NCBI GenBank assembly: GCA_020444475.1
Contig: JAHLKV010000001.1
Span: 310,001-374,000, forward strand
From: a bacterium
GTDB taxonomy: Bacteria > Zixibacteria > MSB-5A5 > GN15 > FEB-12
Length of the DNA: 64,000 nucleotides
Reading direction: 5' to 3'
Under the pieces are notes generated by a model that searched no databases, was not told the origin of the DNA, and saw only the letters and a list, made by a program, of their open reading frames with translations. Every line of letters starts with the position of its first letter. Positions within the stretch are counted from its first letter, which is position 1. Below are positions 52,033 through 60,959 of this stretch, piece by piece. A program made the translations under genes and the position numbers.

Positions 52033-53658
52033 TTACAGGTCAGCCTCTGAAAGATGGAAGAGTTGGTGCGCGGTTTCTTCGCTGTCCATGTGGTCGTGCA
52101 GCAGGTCGACGAAACCCATGCCGTAACGGGCGATGAAGTAGGCGACATTGATCGTTCGCTCCTGAAAACCGCGATTCGGGTAGACGGCGTGCCACAGACG
52201 ATAGATACGGTCCCGCGACTGCTTTGATTTCTTCTTATGCGATGAAAAGACCTTGCTTTCGAAGCTCTTCAGCGTGTAGTCGATCTTCCCATACGAATGC
52301 TCGCCAACCTGCTTGAGGTTCGGATCGAATTCGAGTGACTCGTCCAGAAAGGCCTTGAAACGGCGATCAACATCATCGCGGAGTTTCGCGAAGTGCTGCT
52401 CCAGGTCCTGCGGGAAGGTCTTCTGCAGAACACGATTAACCACCTGCTCGATATCACCGGTGAGCTCTTCGAACGTGATATCGTGCTCCTTCATCAGTTT
52501 CTCGAATCGGCTCTCAATAACCGTCACGGTCGCCCGTGCTTTGTGGACCGGGGCAGGCACGTCGAACAGGTTGAAGATCGGGTTGATCTGGGCGAGATAG
52601 GCAATCTCGGCCGGGCCACCCTTCTGACTGACGGTCGGGAACAGATATGACTGCAAAATCGGCCGCGTGATGACATCGGGCGAGAATCTCTCCGGGTGCT
52701 TCTCGATCGCTTCCAGCAGCTCGTCGCGGCTGAAGCGAGTGTTACCGACGACAAACTGGTCTCCATCGCGCAGGACCGGGGTTCGACCGTCTAAATTGTA
52801 GAACAGGTGGGCGGCGTTGTCCTTCTTTTCGACCTGGATGTGATAGCCAGACTGGATGATCTCGTTGTTCGTCCGTACCAGGATCTCGTGCATCTGGTCC
52901 TGTTGCCTGACGATTCGCTTGAAGAACGGCGCGGCAAGTCTCTTGACCTCCGGGTCCCCGGGACAAAACAGCACCAATCCCGTGTTAGCCGTCAGGCCCG
53001 CCATGAGCTTGCCGAAGGCACTGCACATCGAGTCGTGCGGCGTGTAGGCGCGTTCGATCAGATCGTAGAGTTCGGGCGTGAAGTCGGTATCGCCGAGCGC
53101 CGCTTTGAGGGCCTCCTTGGCGCGAGCCAGTTCCTCGGCATCGCTGAACTGAATCTCGGCGGTGGAAACTTCGTGCTCAGGCGGGGTACCGTAGGTAATG
53201 GTCACCGGTTCGCCTGCGCGGTCCAGCACCGTTACGTGATTGACCTCTTCGAAATCGTGATCGTCACCGGCGATCCAGAAGACGGGAACGACCGGACGGC
53301 CCAGCTTCTCCCGATACCGCCTGGCGGCTTTGACGGTGGCGACGGCCTTGATAATCGTGTACATCGGTCCGCCGAAAAAGCCCGCCTGCTGTCCTGAGAA
53401 AACGCACACGGCATCGGGTGCGGTAAGCTCGCGGATGGCCTCGAACGTGGCGCCTGATGCCTGATAAACGGTGTTTTGATTTTTGAGGATATCGGCCAGA
53501 CGCTTGCGGTCGTAGTTGACTCGATCGAGCTTGGCGGCCGTATCTTCGAGGTTTGCGGCAAGATAAAAGTGAGCGGACGGTTCCCGTCCGCTCACAAAGT
53601 CGAGATATATATCGCTGTAGCCAAGCGCCTTACTTGGCGGTACCAGGCTGCTGGTCAA
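52033..53658 (-). CDS. bshC: Bacillithiol biosynthesis cysteine ligase BshC
   Basis: Adds cysteine to glucosaminyl-malate to finish bacillithiol. 541 residues, the normal size; recognisable stretches include CVFSGQQAGFFGGPMYTIIKA, PVFWIAGDDHDFEEVNHV and a C-terminal helical coiled coil. The start is a TTG at 53658, inside the last 29 bases of the RND gene, with GAGAGG 9 bases upstream; the next in-frame alternatives lie later and have weaker sites. BshC is followed directly by bshA. Confidence 0.93.
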   Translation of the reverse strand: MTSSLVPPSKALGYSDIYLDFVSGREPSAHFYLAANLEDTAAKLDRVNYDRKRLADILKNQNTVYQASGATFEAIRELTAPDAVCVFSGQQAGFFGGPMYTIIKAVATVKAARRYREKLGRPVVPVFWIAGDDHDFEEVNHVTVLDRAGEPVTITYGTPPEHEVSTAEIQFSDAEELARAKEALKAALGDTDFTPELYDLIERAYTPHDSMCSAFGKLMAGLTANTGLVLFCPGDPEVKRLAAPFFKRIVRQQDQMHEILVRTNNEIIQSGYHIQVEKKDNAAHLFYNLDGRTPVLRDGDQFVVGNTRFSRDELLEAIEKHPERFSPDVITRPILQSYLFPTVSQKGGPAEIAYLAQINPIFNLFDVPAPVHKARATVTVIESRFEKLMKEHDITFEELTGDIEQVVNRVLQKTFPQDLEQHFAKLRDDVDRRFKAFLDESLEFDPNLKQVGEHSYGKIDYTLKSFESKVFSSHKKKSKQSRDRIYRLWHAVYPNRGFQERTINVAYFIARYGMGFVDLLHDHMDSEETAHQLFHLSEADL

Positions 53659-56600
53659 GGGCTATATCCTCTCTCTTCTCGCGCTGCGAGATTCTCAGCT
53701 TCTTCGAGACCCACACCACGGCGTCGTCGATCAGGGTGTATACAACCGGCACGACCACGAGAGTCAGGAGGGTCGACGAGATCATGCCGCCGATAACCGC
53801 CCGCGCCATGGGGGACCGCATTTCGGCTCCGGGTCCGAGCTCCAGCGCCAGCGGCAGCATACCAAAGACGGTGGCAAGCGCCGTCATCAGAATCGGCCGC
53901 AGGCGGATCGGGCCGGCGGCCAGAACCGCTTCAGTTCTATCAACACCCTCCCTTCGCCGTTGTTTCACGAAATCTATCAGCAGGATAGCGTTCTTGGTCA
54001 CCAATCCCATGAGCATCACAATGCCGATCTGCGACATGATGTTCAGAGTCGAGCCAAAGGCCAGCAGCCCCAGCACGGCCCCGATCAGCGAGAGCGGCAG
54101 CGAGAGCATGATCGACAACGGATCGAAGAACGACTCGTACTGCGACGCCAGTACCAGATAGATGAAGATAATCGAGAGAATCAACGCCCGGGCGATATTG
54201 GTCGACGATTCTTCGCGGATCTCCTCCTGCCCCACCGCGCCGACCGAATAGCCGGGAGCAAACTGAATCGTTGTATCAACGATCAATTGCAGTGTCTGGG
54301 CGATGGTACCGGACGCCGCACCACTGGCGGCGTTGGCGTTGACCCGCACTTCCGCCAGCCGGTCGTAGCGGCGAAGTTCGCCGATGGCGGTCGACTTGTG
54401 GATATCCGCCACCCGGTTCAACGGAACCAGGAAGGTGTTGAGTCCGGGAATCTCCTTGGTGCTCGCCACCAGGACCCGGCCGACATCTTCGGCCGAAGAG
54501 CGGAAGCGTTCCTGCAGGCGGAGACGAACGTCGTACTCCTCGTCGCCTTCCTTGTAGCGGGTGATGTTGTCGCCCTCTACCAGCAATCGCATGGTGCGGG
54601 AAATCGACGCCACATCCACACCGAGATCATCGGCCAGACGACGGTCGACCGAAACCTGGAGCTCCGGTTTGCCCTCCTGAAGCGTATTGTCGACATCAAC
54701 GGCACCCGGAATAGTGTCCAGAATCCGCTGCACTTGATGCGTGAGGCGGGTGAGTTCCTGTCGATCATCGCCGCGTATCGACAGCTCTATGGGTTTCGAA
54801 GAGCCACCTTCGGCCGGTTCCGTCGCCAGCGATGCCTTGATGCCGGGCACGGCCCTGATCAGCTGTCGCACGGAGTCGACCAGTTGGACGGCGGAGATGT
54901 CGCGCGTCTCAGCATCCGTCAGAAGTACCAGCAGATTGCCTTCGGTCACCTCATTGTTACCCGAACCGATGGTGATATACGTCCCGCTGACTTCGGGCAA
55001 AGCCGTAACAATGTCCTCGACTTTCCGGATCCGATCGTAGGTGTGGTCGAGATCGGTACCGGGAGGAGTTTCTATAGAGATGTACATCTTACCCTGGTCG
55101 CTGGCAGTCATCCACTCGACCGGGAGTTTGGTCGCGGCGTAAATTGACAGGACGAAGATCAACGTCGCAGCCACCATCACCAGCCAGCGATGGCGCAGTG
55201 ACGCCGCCAGCAGGTTCTTGTAGACGGGCCGGAGGGCATCAAACGCCCGGTCCCACAAGCTCAGCGGTCGGCGTATTCGAAGCCACAGGCGCCAGAGTCC
55301 TTTGGCGTTGTTCGGATCGAGCGATTCCGGGTCTTCTTTGGGTGCCCTGGTCCGGGAGGCCAGCATCGGGACCAGCGTGAAGGCCACAAACAGCGAGATA
55401 AGGACCGCGATCGAGACCGTCATACCAAACTGGTAGAAGAAGCGCCCGACGATACCGGACATAAAGGCCACCGGCAGGAACACCACCATGATGGTGAAAG
55501 TCGTCGCGGCAACGGCCAGACCGATCTCATCGGTACCGGTAAACGCCGCCCGCCAGGGAGACTCCCCCTCCTCCACTTTTCGGTAGATGTTTTCCACTAC
55601 CACAATGGAGTCGTCGATGAGAATACCCACCGCCAGCGAGAGCGCCAGCAGGGTCATGAAGTTGGTCGTAAAGCCGAGGAACTTCATGGCCGTAAAGGAG
55701 GCGATGATCGAGATCGGAATCGACAGGCCGGTGATGATGGTCGGCCGAAGGTCCAGCAGGAAGAGGAAAATCACCAGCACCGCCAGTGCCGTACCGAACT
55801 GGATGTTGAACAGAATCTCGTGAATCGACTCGTTAATCCACACGGAGTTGTCGTTGACAATAGTCACGACAATATCCGGTGGCAGCTCGGCGTCGAGATC
55901 CTTCAGGACCTTGCGAACATCAGCCGCAAGATCGACCACATTGGCGCCGGACTGCTTGACGATATCGAGCGCCACTGCCGGCTTGCCGTTGTAAGTCGAA
56001 AGCGAGCGCTGCTCGGCGATCGTATCTTTGACCAGCGCGACATCGGAAAGCAGAATCGGCGTTCCCTGCTCGTTCTTCACGACAATGGAGCGGAAGTCAT
56101 CGACCGAGGTCAGTCGGCCTTTCACGCGCACGAGATACTCGCGGTTCGATTCGTTGACCCGACCGCCCGGGATCTCCATATTGGCCGCCATCACCGCATT
56201 GGCGATGTCGTCAACCGAGATCTGCTTGGCTTCCATCTGGTCGGGGTTGAGCAGGATCTGTACCTCGCGCTCATGACCGCCGATCAGGCGGACCGAACCG
56301 ACCCCGCTGACCGACTCGAGACGGGGTTTGATCTTGTCCTTGACTAGTTGCGTCACTTCGCGCTGCGGACGGCTGCCGGAAATCGTGACTGACATGATTG
56401 CCTGAGCATCGGGGTCGTACTGTGAGACGATCGGCTCTTCGATATCATCCGGCAGATCGCCCCGAACCGTAGCGACCTTCTCACGCACGTCCTGGGTCGC
56501 CACCGCGCCGTCGATCTCAAGCTCGAACTCGACGACAATCAGCGAGTACCCCTCATGCGACTCGGATTGAATGTGTCGCACGCCGGAGATCTCGTTGACG

Positions 56601-56809
56601 ACATCCTCGACCTTTTTGGTAACGTCGGTCTCTATCGATTCGGCCGAAGCTCCGGGGTAGACGGTCTGCACGACCACAAACGGGAAGTCCACCTTTGGAA
56701 ACAGCTCGATCGGCATGTCGGTGTATGAGAACCAGCCCAGCACCATCAGGGCGGTAATCATCATGGTCGCGAAAACCGGGCGTTTTATCGATACTTCAGA
56801 AAGTTTCAT
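53630..56809 (-). CDS. RND efflux pump, HAE-1-like inner-membrane transporter
   Basis: 1059-residue AcrB/MexB-type proton antiporter. Starts MKLSEVSIKRPVFATMMITALMVLG, twelve membrane helices and two large periplasmic loops. Proton-relay Asp-Asp in TM4 (ILIDDSIVVVENIYR) and Lys in TM10 (GLVTKNAILLIDFVKQRRREG) are present, marking drug/lipophile rather than heavy-metal (HME) types. Co-transcribed with adaptor and outer-membrane partner; substrate not predictable. Its 3' end contains the bshC start. Confidence 0.92.
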   Translation of the reverse strand: MKLSEVSIKRPVFATMMITALMVLGWFSYTDMPIELFPKVDFPFVVVQTVYPGASAESIETDVTKKVEDVVNEISGVRHIQSESHEGYSLIVVEFELEIDGAVATQDVREKVATVRGDLPDDIEEPIVSQYDPDAQAIMSVTISGSRPQREVTQLVKDKIKPRLESVSGVGSVRLIGGHEREVQILLNPDQMEAKQISVDDIANAVMAANMEIPGGRVNESNREYLVRVKGRLTSVDDFRSIVVKNEQGTPILLSDVALVKDTIAEQRSLSTYNGKPAVALDIVKQSGANVVDLAADVRKVLKDLDAELPPDIVVTIVNDNSVWINESIHEILFNIQFGTALAVLVIFLFLLDLRPTIITGLSIPISIIASFTAMKFLGFTTNFMTLLALSLAVGILIDDSIVVVENIYRKVEEGESPWRAAFTGTDEIGLAVAATTFTIMVVFLPVAFMSGIVGRFFYQFGMTVSIAVLISLFVAFTLVPMLASRTRAPKEDPESLDPNNAKGLWRLWLRIRRPLSLWDRAFDALRPVYKNLLAASLRHRWLVMVAATLIFVLSIYAATKLPVEWMTASDQGKMYISIETPPGTDLDHTYDRIRKVEDIVTALPEVSGTYITIGSGNNEVTEGNLLVLLTDAETRDISAVQLVDSVRQLIRAVPGIKASLATEPAEGGSSKPIELSIRGDDRQELTRLTHQVQRILDTIPGAVDVDNTLQEGKPELQVSVDRRLADDLGVDVASISRTMRLLVEGDNITRYKEGDEEYDVRLRLQERFRSSAEDVGRVLVASTKEIPGLNTFLVPLNRVADIHKSTAIGELRRYDRLAEVRVNANAASGAASGTIAQTLQLIVDTTIQFAPGYSVGAVGQEEIREESSTNIARALILSIIFIYLVLASQYESFFDPLSIMLSLPLSLIGAVLGLLAFGSTLNIMSQIGIVMLMGLVTKNAILLIDFVKQRRREGVDRTEAVLAAGPIRLRPILMTALATVFGMLPLALELGPGAEMRSPMARAVIGGMISSTLLTLVVVPVVYTLIDDAVVWVSKKLRISQREKREDIALDQQPGTAK

Positions 56810-56815
56810 CGGGTA

Positions 56816-57847
56816 TTACTCACCAAGTTCGCTGATCTTCACTTTGACGCTGTCCTCGAGATAGTCCTGCCCCAGCGTAACGAGCGTGTCCCCCACCGAG
56901 AGACCCTCACTGACGATCACGAGTCCGTCGATCTCAGAACCGAGCGTGACACGCCGTCGGTCGGCGCGCCCGTCAACCACCGCGAACACGGTGGGGGTGT
57001 TGTCGAGTTGGATGACAGCGCGTCTCGGGACCGCTATCACATCCGTCAGGTGATCACGGATATACCGGGCACGAACGAACATCCCCGGCCGGTAGACGCC
57101 GTTGGCATTGTCCACGGTCGCTTCCACCTGAAAGGTGCGGGTGACCGGGTCAGCCGAGCTTGCCACGGTCGTGATCGTTCCATTGACGGTGTCGGCGACA
57201 CCATCGGCGTTGACCTTGATCGGTGCGCCAATCGTAAAGAACCCGATCTCTTCGGGGTTGACACCGAACCGGACGCGAAGCGTCTTCGTTGTCGCCACCG
57301 TCGCCAGCCGCGTGCCGACATTGACCTGCTCACCGGGACGGACGTCGATTGCCGTGACGATCCCGGCGATCGGCGACTCAATCTCGACAAGCTGCTTGAC
57401 GGCGTCGAAATCCGCCCTGGCGACATCGTATCCCAGTTCGGCGTTGTCGAACTCGACTTCCGAGATAGCTCCCTGTTCGTAAAGGAACTTCATCTTCTTA
57501 TAGGTTTTCTCGGCGTTTTCGAAGGTCGAGCGGGCTTCACGGAACTTCGATGACGGCCCGGTCTCGTCGAGCGACAGAATGATCTGTCCGGCCTTGACCC
57601 GGTCGTCCTCTTTCACCCACAGGCTGTCGACCGTCTCGGCCAGTTTGGAGTACAGGACCGCCTGACGCTCACCCTCGAGCGAACCGGTATAAGTCAGCCC
57701 CAATTCGAGATCGCGGGCCTGGAGAACGTCGGCTCGTACCGCCAGGACACGTTCTGCGGTTGCTTCTTCTTTGTTGGCGCCACACCCGCCGATCAGGAGT
57801 ACCAGACCGACCAGCGCGAGTATCTGTAGGAGTCGATTTCGTGACAT
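56816..57847 (-). CDS. RND periplasmic adaptor lipoprotein (MexA/AcrA family)
   Basis: 343-residue membrane-fusion protein bridging the RND pump and TolC. Lipobox gives Cys22 (LIGGC). Then lipoyl halves (LYSKLAETVDSLWVKEDDRVKAGQIILSLD and ESPIAGIVTAIDVRPGEQVNVGT), an alpha-hairpin coiled coil between them, beta-barrel and membrane-proximal domain. Six bases before the RND gene. Confidence 0.92.
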   Translation of the reverse strand: MSRNRLLQILALVGLVLLIGGCGANKEEATAERVLAVRADVLQARDLELGLTYTGSLEGERQAVLYSKLAETVDSLWVKEDDRVKAGQIILSLDETGPSSKFREARSTFENAEKTYKKMKFLYEQGAISEVEFDNAELGYDVARADFDAVKQLVEIESPIAGIVTAIDVRPGEQVNVGTRLATVATTKTLRVRFGVNPEEIGFFTIGAPIKVNADGVADTVNGTITTVASSADPVTRTFQVEATVDNANGVYRPGMFVRARYIRDHLTDVIAVPRRAVIQLDNTPTVFAVVDGRADRRRVTLGSEIDGLVIVSEGLSVGDTLVTLGQDYLEDSVKVKISELGE

Positions 57848-57849
57848 GC

Positions 57850-59217
57850 TTACTGTTCCGTACCTATACCGATAGTTGTAGCTTTCTTCAATCCGGCGCG
57901 GGCCGCTCTGAACGAATAGATCGCCTCAGCCTGCAGCCGACGCGCTTCGGTAAGAGCGGTCTGGGCCGAGAGCACCTCGAGCTGCGTTCCAACGCCCGAT
58001 TCATACCTGAGTTTGGCAATCTTCAGCCCCTCTTTGGCGGCCGCGATCGTCGCCCCCTGAATATCCACCGCCTGTTTTGCCTGACGCAAGCGATCGTACG
58101 CGTCCTCGACTTCCAGCGCGATATCGTCTTTGGTCTGCTTCAGGCTCAAGCGCGCCTGTGCAAACTGCGCTTTCCGTTCCCGGACATCGCCGCTGCGACG
58201 GAAGCCGTCGAATATGGGGAAGCTCAGCCGAAGGCCGGCCGTCCAGGAGTTGCTATTGTTCTTCGAGAGCGTGAAGTCATCCGAGGCCGACTGCCAGTCC
58301 CAGGCCGCGACCGCCTCGAGCGCCGGCCAATACTCCGCCTGTGCGATCTTGATCCCGCGGCTTGAGATCCCGACCAGCTCGCTGGCCTGTTCGATCTCCG
58401 GACGGGCGACCTGAGCCGTATCGGTCAGCATCTGCAGTTCGGGGAGCCCGGTGAGCGACGTGTCGGTTTCTGGATCGACCAGCTCGACCGGCTCGGTGAG
58501 GTCGACACCGATGAACGACTTCAGCTGCTTGCGAGCCAGCCGGAGATTGGACTGGGCACTGAGAATCTGCGGCAGCAGGTTCTGTTTCTCGACCGTCGCC
58601 CGCAGGACCTCGTATTCCGACACCAGCCCCTGGTCAAACTTTTGCTTCGTGACCTCCAGGTTGGCGGTATTCGACGCCAGCGCTTCGCTGAGGACGTCCA
58701 GCTGCGACTCCGCCAGAATCGCTCCGTAGAACAGCAGGTCGGCCTGATATACGATCTCCGCCCTGACCTGCTCGGCGGTCGCCTCGGCATAGCGCTTATA
58801 GCGACGGGCGATGTCAATCGCCGTAAATACCTTGCCGCCCTGCCAGAGTGTCTGGGAGAGAGCGACCTGCGCTCCATAGGCGTTTTTGAATCCGGTCTGC
58901 AGCTCGGTCGTCTCGCCGTTGACGACAAAAAACACACTCGGTACGCGGAAACTCCGGTTGTACGTTCCGGTGAAGTTGAGCTGCGGGAAGGCATCGGCGC
59001 GGGCCCGTATCACCTCGGACTGCGCTATCTTCACATCTTCCTGTGCCGACAGGTAATGGCGGTTGAACTCCAGCGCCCGCCGGCGGACCTCCTCGGCAGT
59101 TAACGTGGTCTGGGCGGCAAGCATCGACGGCAGCGCCGTCAGGCAGGCGACCAGAATCAATCGTGCCGGCCACCGGCGTGCGTGTTGTTGGGTAATCCTG
59201 ATTTCTCTTCTACTCAT
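57850..59217 (-). CDS. TolC-family outer-membrane channel
   Basis: About 455 residues from the ATG at 59217 (MSRREIRITQQ), which gives a signal peptide ending near LPSMLAAQ; 63 codons further upstream are open but overlap the tetR gene. Two tandem outer-membrane efflux repeats are visible: LDVLSEALASNTANLEVTKQKFDQGLVSEYEVLRA and a later YDRLRQAKQAVDIQGATIAAAKEGLKIAKLRYESGVGTQLEVLSAQTALTEARR. Forms the exit channel for the pump. Confidence 0.9.
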   Translation of the reverse strand: MSRREIRITQQHARRWPARLILVACLTALPSMLAAQTTLTAEEVRRRALEFNRHYLSAQEDVKIAQSEVIRARADAFPQLNFTGTYNRSFRVPSVFFVVNGETTELQTGFKNAYGAQVALSQTLWQGGKVFTAIDIARRYKRYAEATAEQVRAEIVYQADLLFYGAILAESQLDVLSEALASNTANLEVTKQKFDQGLVSEYEVLRATVEKQNLLPQILSAQSNLRLARKQLKSFIGVDLTEPVELVDPETDTSLTGLPELQMLTDTAQVARPEIEQASELVGISSRGIKIAQAEYWPALEAVAAWDWQSASDDFTLSKNNSNSWTAGLRLSFPIFDGFRRSGDVRERKAQFAQARLSLKQTKDDIALEVEDAYDRLRQAKQAVDIQGATIAAAKEGLKIAKLRYESGVGTQLEVLSAQTALTEARRLQAEAIYSFRAARAGLKKATTIGIGTEQ

Positions 59218-59221
59218 CACT

Positions 59222-59824
59222 CTATTTCTTCTTAGTACGCCGTTTTTCTGATTCCACCGTTCGCGCGAACAGCCTGATTTGCGTCTCCACGTCGGCCGAC
59301 TTCGGATCGAGTGCCAGCCGCGTCGCCAGGCCGTCGACGAAAGCGAAAGTATGTATGGCCAGCTGCTCGCGATCGGCCCGGTTCCGGCCGTAGGCCCGGT
59401 CGACATGCTCGCTGAAGAAGTCCTGGGCCATCCGGTAGTGCGAAATGAAGAACTTCCGAATCCGCGGAATCCTTAGGGCCTGCACCCATAAGTCCACCAG
59501 GGTGCGGAACTCCGCGTAGTTGTCCTTCGCCTGCGCCTCGAACAAGACCCTGACAAATTCCTGGGGAGCGAACTTCGTCCCGGCCAGCGGCGTGACCGCC
59601 AAATCAAAGCGCGCCATCATGTCGGCCAGAATGCCGAGCAGGATATCTTCCTTGCTCTTAAAATGATGGTACAACGCTCCCTTGGTCAGCTTGGCGGCTC
59701 GTGCTATCTGCTCGGTAGTGGTTCCCCGATAGCCCTTCCTGACAAACAGCCTGGTCGCCGCGTCCAGCAGCTGACGGCGGCGCTTTTCGGGCGGCAGTTT
59801 CGGGCTCTGTTTTATCTTCGCCAC
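59222..59824 (-). CDS. TetR-family transcriptional repressor
   Basis: 200 residues: N-terminal HTH (RLFVRKGYRGTTTEQIARAAKLTKGALYHHFKSKEDIL, about 26-63) and a ligand-binding helical C-terminal domain with a Cys-poor, Arg-rich end. GTG start with AGGAG upstream. It lies 4 bases from the tolC gene and beside two perfect operators, so it most likely represses itself and the downstream pump and bacillithiol genes. Confidence 0.9.
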   Translation of the reverse strand: MAKIKQSPKLPPEKRRRQLLDAATRLFVRKGYRGTTTEQIARAAKLTKGALYHHFKSKEDILLGILADMMARFDLAVTPLAGTKFAPQEFVRVLFEAQAKDNYAEFRTLVDLWVQALRIPRIRKFFISHYRMAQDFFSEHVDRAYGRNRADREQLAIHTFAFVDGLATRLALDPKSADVETQIRLFARTVESEKRRTKKK

Positions 59825-59852
59825 GACGCTCCTGTGGTTTTGTCTCTCTTGT

Positions 59853-59870
59853 ACCTACCGGTCAGTAGGT
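59853..59870. promoter_or_regulatory. TetR-type operator, proximal copy
   Basis: ACCTAC-CGGTCA-GTAGGT, 6-bp arms, 29 bases upstream of the tetR start. Confidence 0.65.
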
Positions 59871-59876
59871 GTCGTC

Positions 59877-59898
59877 TTACCTACCGGCGGGTAGGTAA
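59877..59898. promoter_or_regulatory. TetR-type operator, distal copy
   Basis: Perfect 9-bp arms TTACCTACC / GGTAGGTAA around GGCG. The inner 7 bp equal the proximal copy's arms. Centres are 26 bp apart, about two and a half helical turns. Confidence 0.7.
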
Positions 59899-59941
59899 AC
59901 GTATTCGTTTAACACGTATACGCAAGTGAAAAGTTTCACTT
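59896..59941. promoter_or_regulatory. Two further inverted repeats in the tetR-corA gap
   Basis: TAAACG-TATT-CGTTTA at 59896-59911 and AAGTGAAA-AG-TTTCACTT at 59924-59941. The second is followed by T-rich sequence on the plus strand but no plus-strand gene precedes it, so operators are likelier than a terminator. Confidence 0.35.
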
Positions 59942-59990
59942 TTTTCAGGTTAGTTTTCCGTTAGGGACAACAGGGCTGCCCGAACGGGCG

Positions 59991-60959
59991 TCAGAACCAC
60001 TTTTTGAGGCGGAAGACGACGATCATCCCGATCATCGACAACAGGATAACACCGATTGAAACGTAGTACCCGTACTCCCAGTCGAGCTCGGGCATGTGGT
60101 GAAAGTTCATCCCCCAGAGACCGACCAGAAAGGTCGGTGGAATGAAAATGGCGGTAAGGATCGTCAGCACCTTGATAATCTCGTTCGTCTTGGTCGACAC
60201 CGATGAGTAGTAGACTTCCAATGACGAGATCAGGTTTTCACGATAGGCGTCGGAGATATCGTTGATTCGAACCAGGTGATCGTAAATATCGGAGAAATAA
60301 ACCGCCAGTTTCTGTGAGACCAGGGGCGTATCGCCCCGGGAAAGCTGGTACAACAATTCCTTCTGCGGCATCACGATGCGCTTGAGCTGGATAATGTCAC
60401 GGCGGAGGGTGAAGATCGACCGAAGCGTGTCTTCGTCGGACTCGCCCAGCACATCCTCTTCGACCTGGTCGACTTCATACTCGAACGTATCGAGAATGGC
60501 GTTATAGTTGTCGACCGCCGTATCGACCAGCGTATGGAAGAGGAAATCCGCCCCCCGGGAGAGCAGGCGCTCATCGCGTTCCGCCCGATGATACAGATAA
60601 TCGAATATCCGGTGTTCGTCGAAATGGACGCTGACCAGTACGTTTTTGGTCAGGAAGATGTCCAGCTCACTGGCTTTCAGCCCCTCTTCCCGGCCGACAT
60701 AGTCAACCACCTGAAAGACCACAAACAGGTACCGCTCGTAGTCATCGAGCTTGGTTCTGGGGCGCTCCGAGATGACGTCCTCGATCGCCAGCGGGTGGAA
60801 CTTGAAATCATGGGTGAGAACAAACGACTCGTCATCGGTCGGCGTCATCATATCGACCCAGAGCATGGCGCCCGGTTCGGCCGCCAATTTGTCGAAATCG
60901 GCGATTCCCTCGATCACTTGAACCCCTTTGTCAGGCAGGTAGTGGAACGAGCGAATCAT
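59991..60959 (-). CDS. corA: Magnesium/cobalt transporter CorA
   Basis: 322-residue pentameric divalent-cation channel. The large N-terminal cytosolic domain is followed by two C-terminal helices; the signature GMN selectivity motif is at residues 283-285 (VGLWGMNFHHMPELDWEYGYY). The start overlaps the stop of the membrane-protein gene upstream (ATGA). Confidence 0.95.
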   Translation of the reverse strand: MIRSFHYLPDKGVQVIEGIADFDKLAAEPGAMLWVDMMTPTDDESFVLTHDFKFHPLAIEDVISERPRTKLDDYERYLFVVFQVVDYVGREEGLKASELDIFLTKNVLVSVHFDEHRIFDYLYHRAERDERLLSRGADFLFHTLVDTAVDNYNAILDTFEYEVDQVEEDVLGESDEDTLRSIFTLRRDIIQLKRIVMPQKELLYQLSRGDTPLVSQKLAVYFSDIYDHLVRINDISDAYRENLISSLEVYYSSVSTKTNEIIKVLTILTAIFIPPTFLVGLWGMNFHHMPELDWEYGYYVSIGVILLSMIGMIVVFRLKKWF

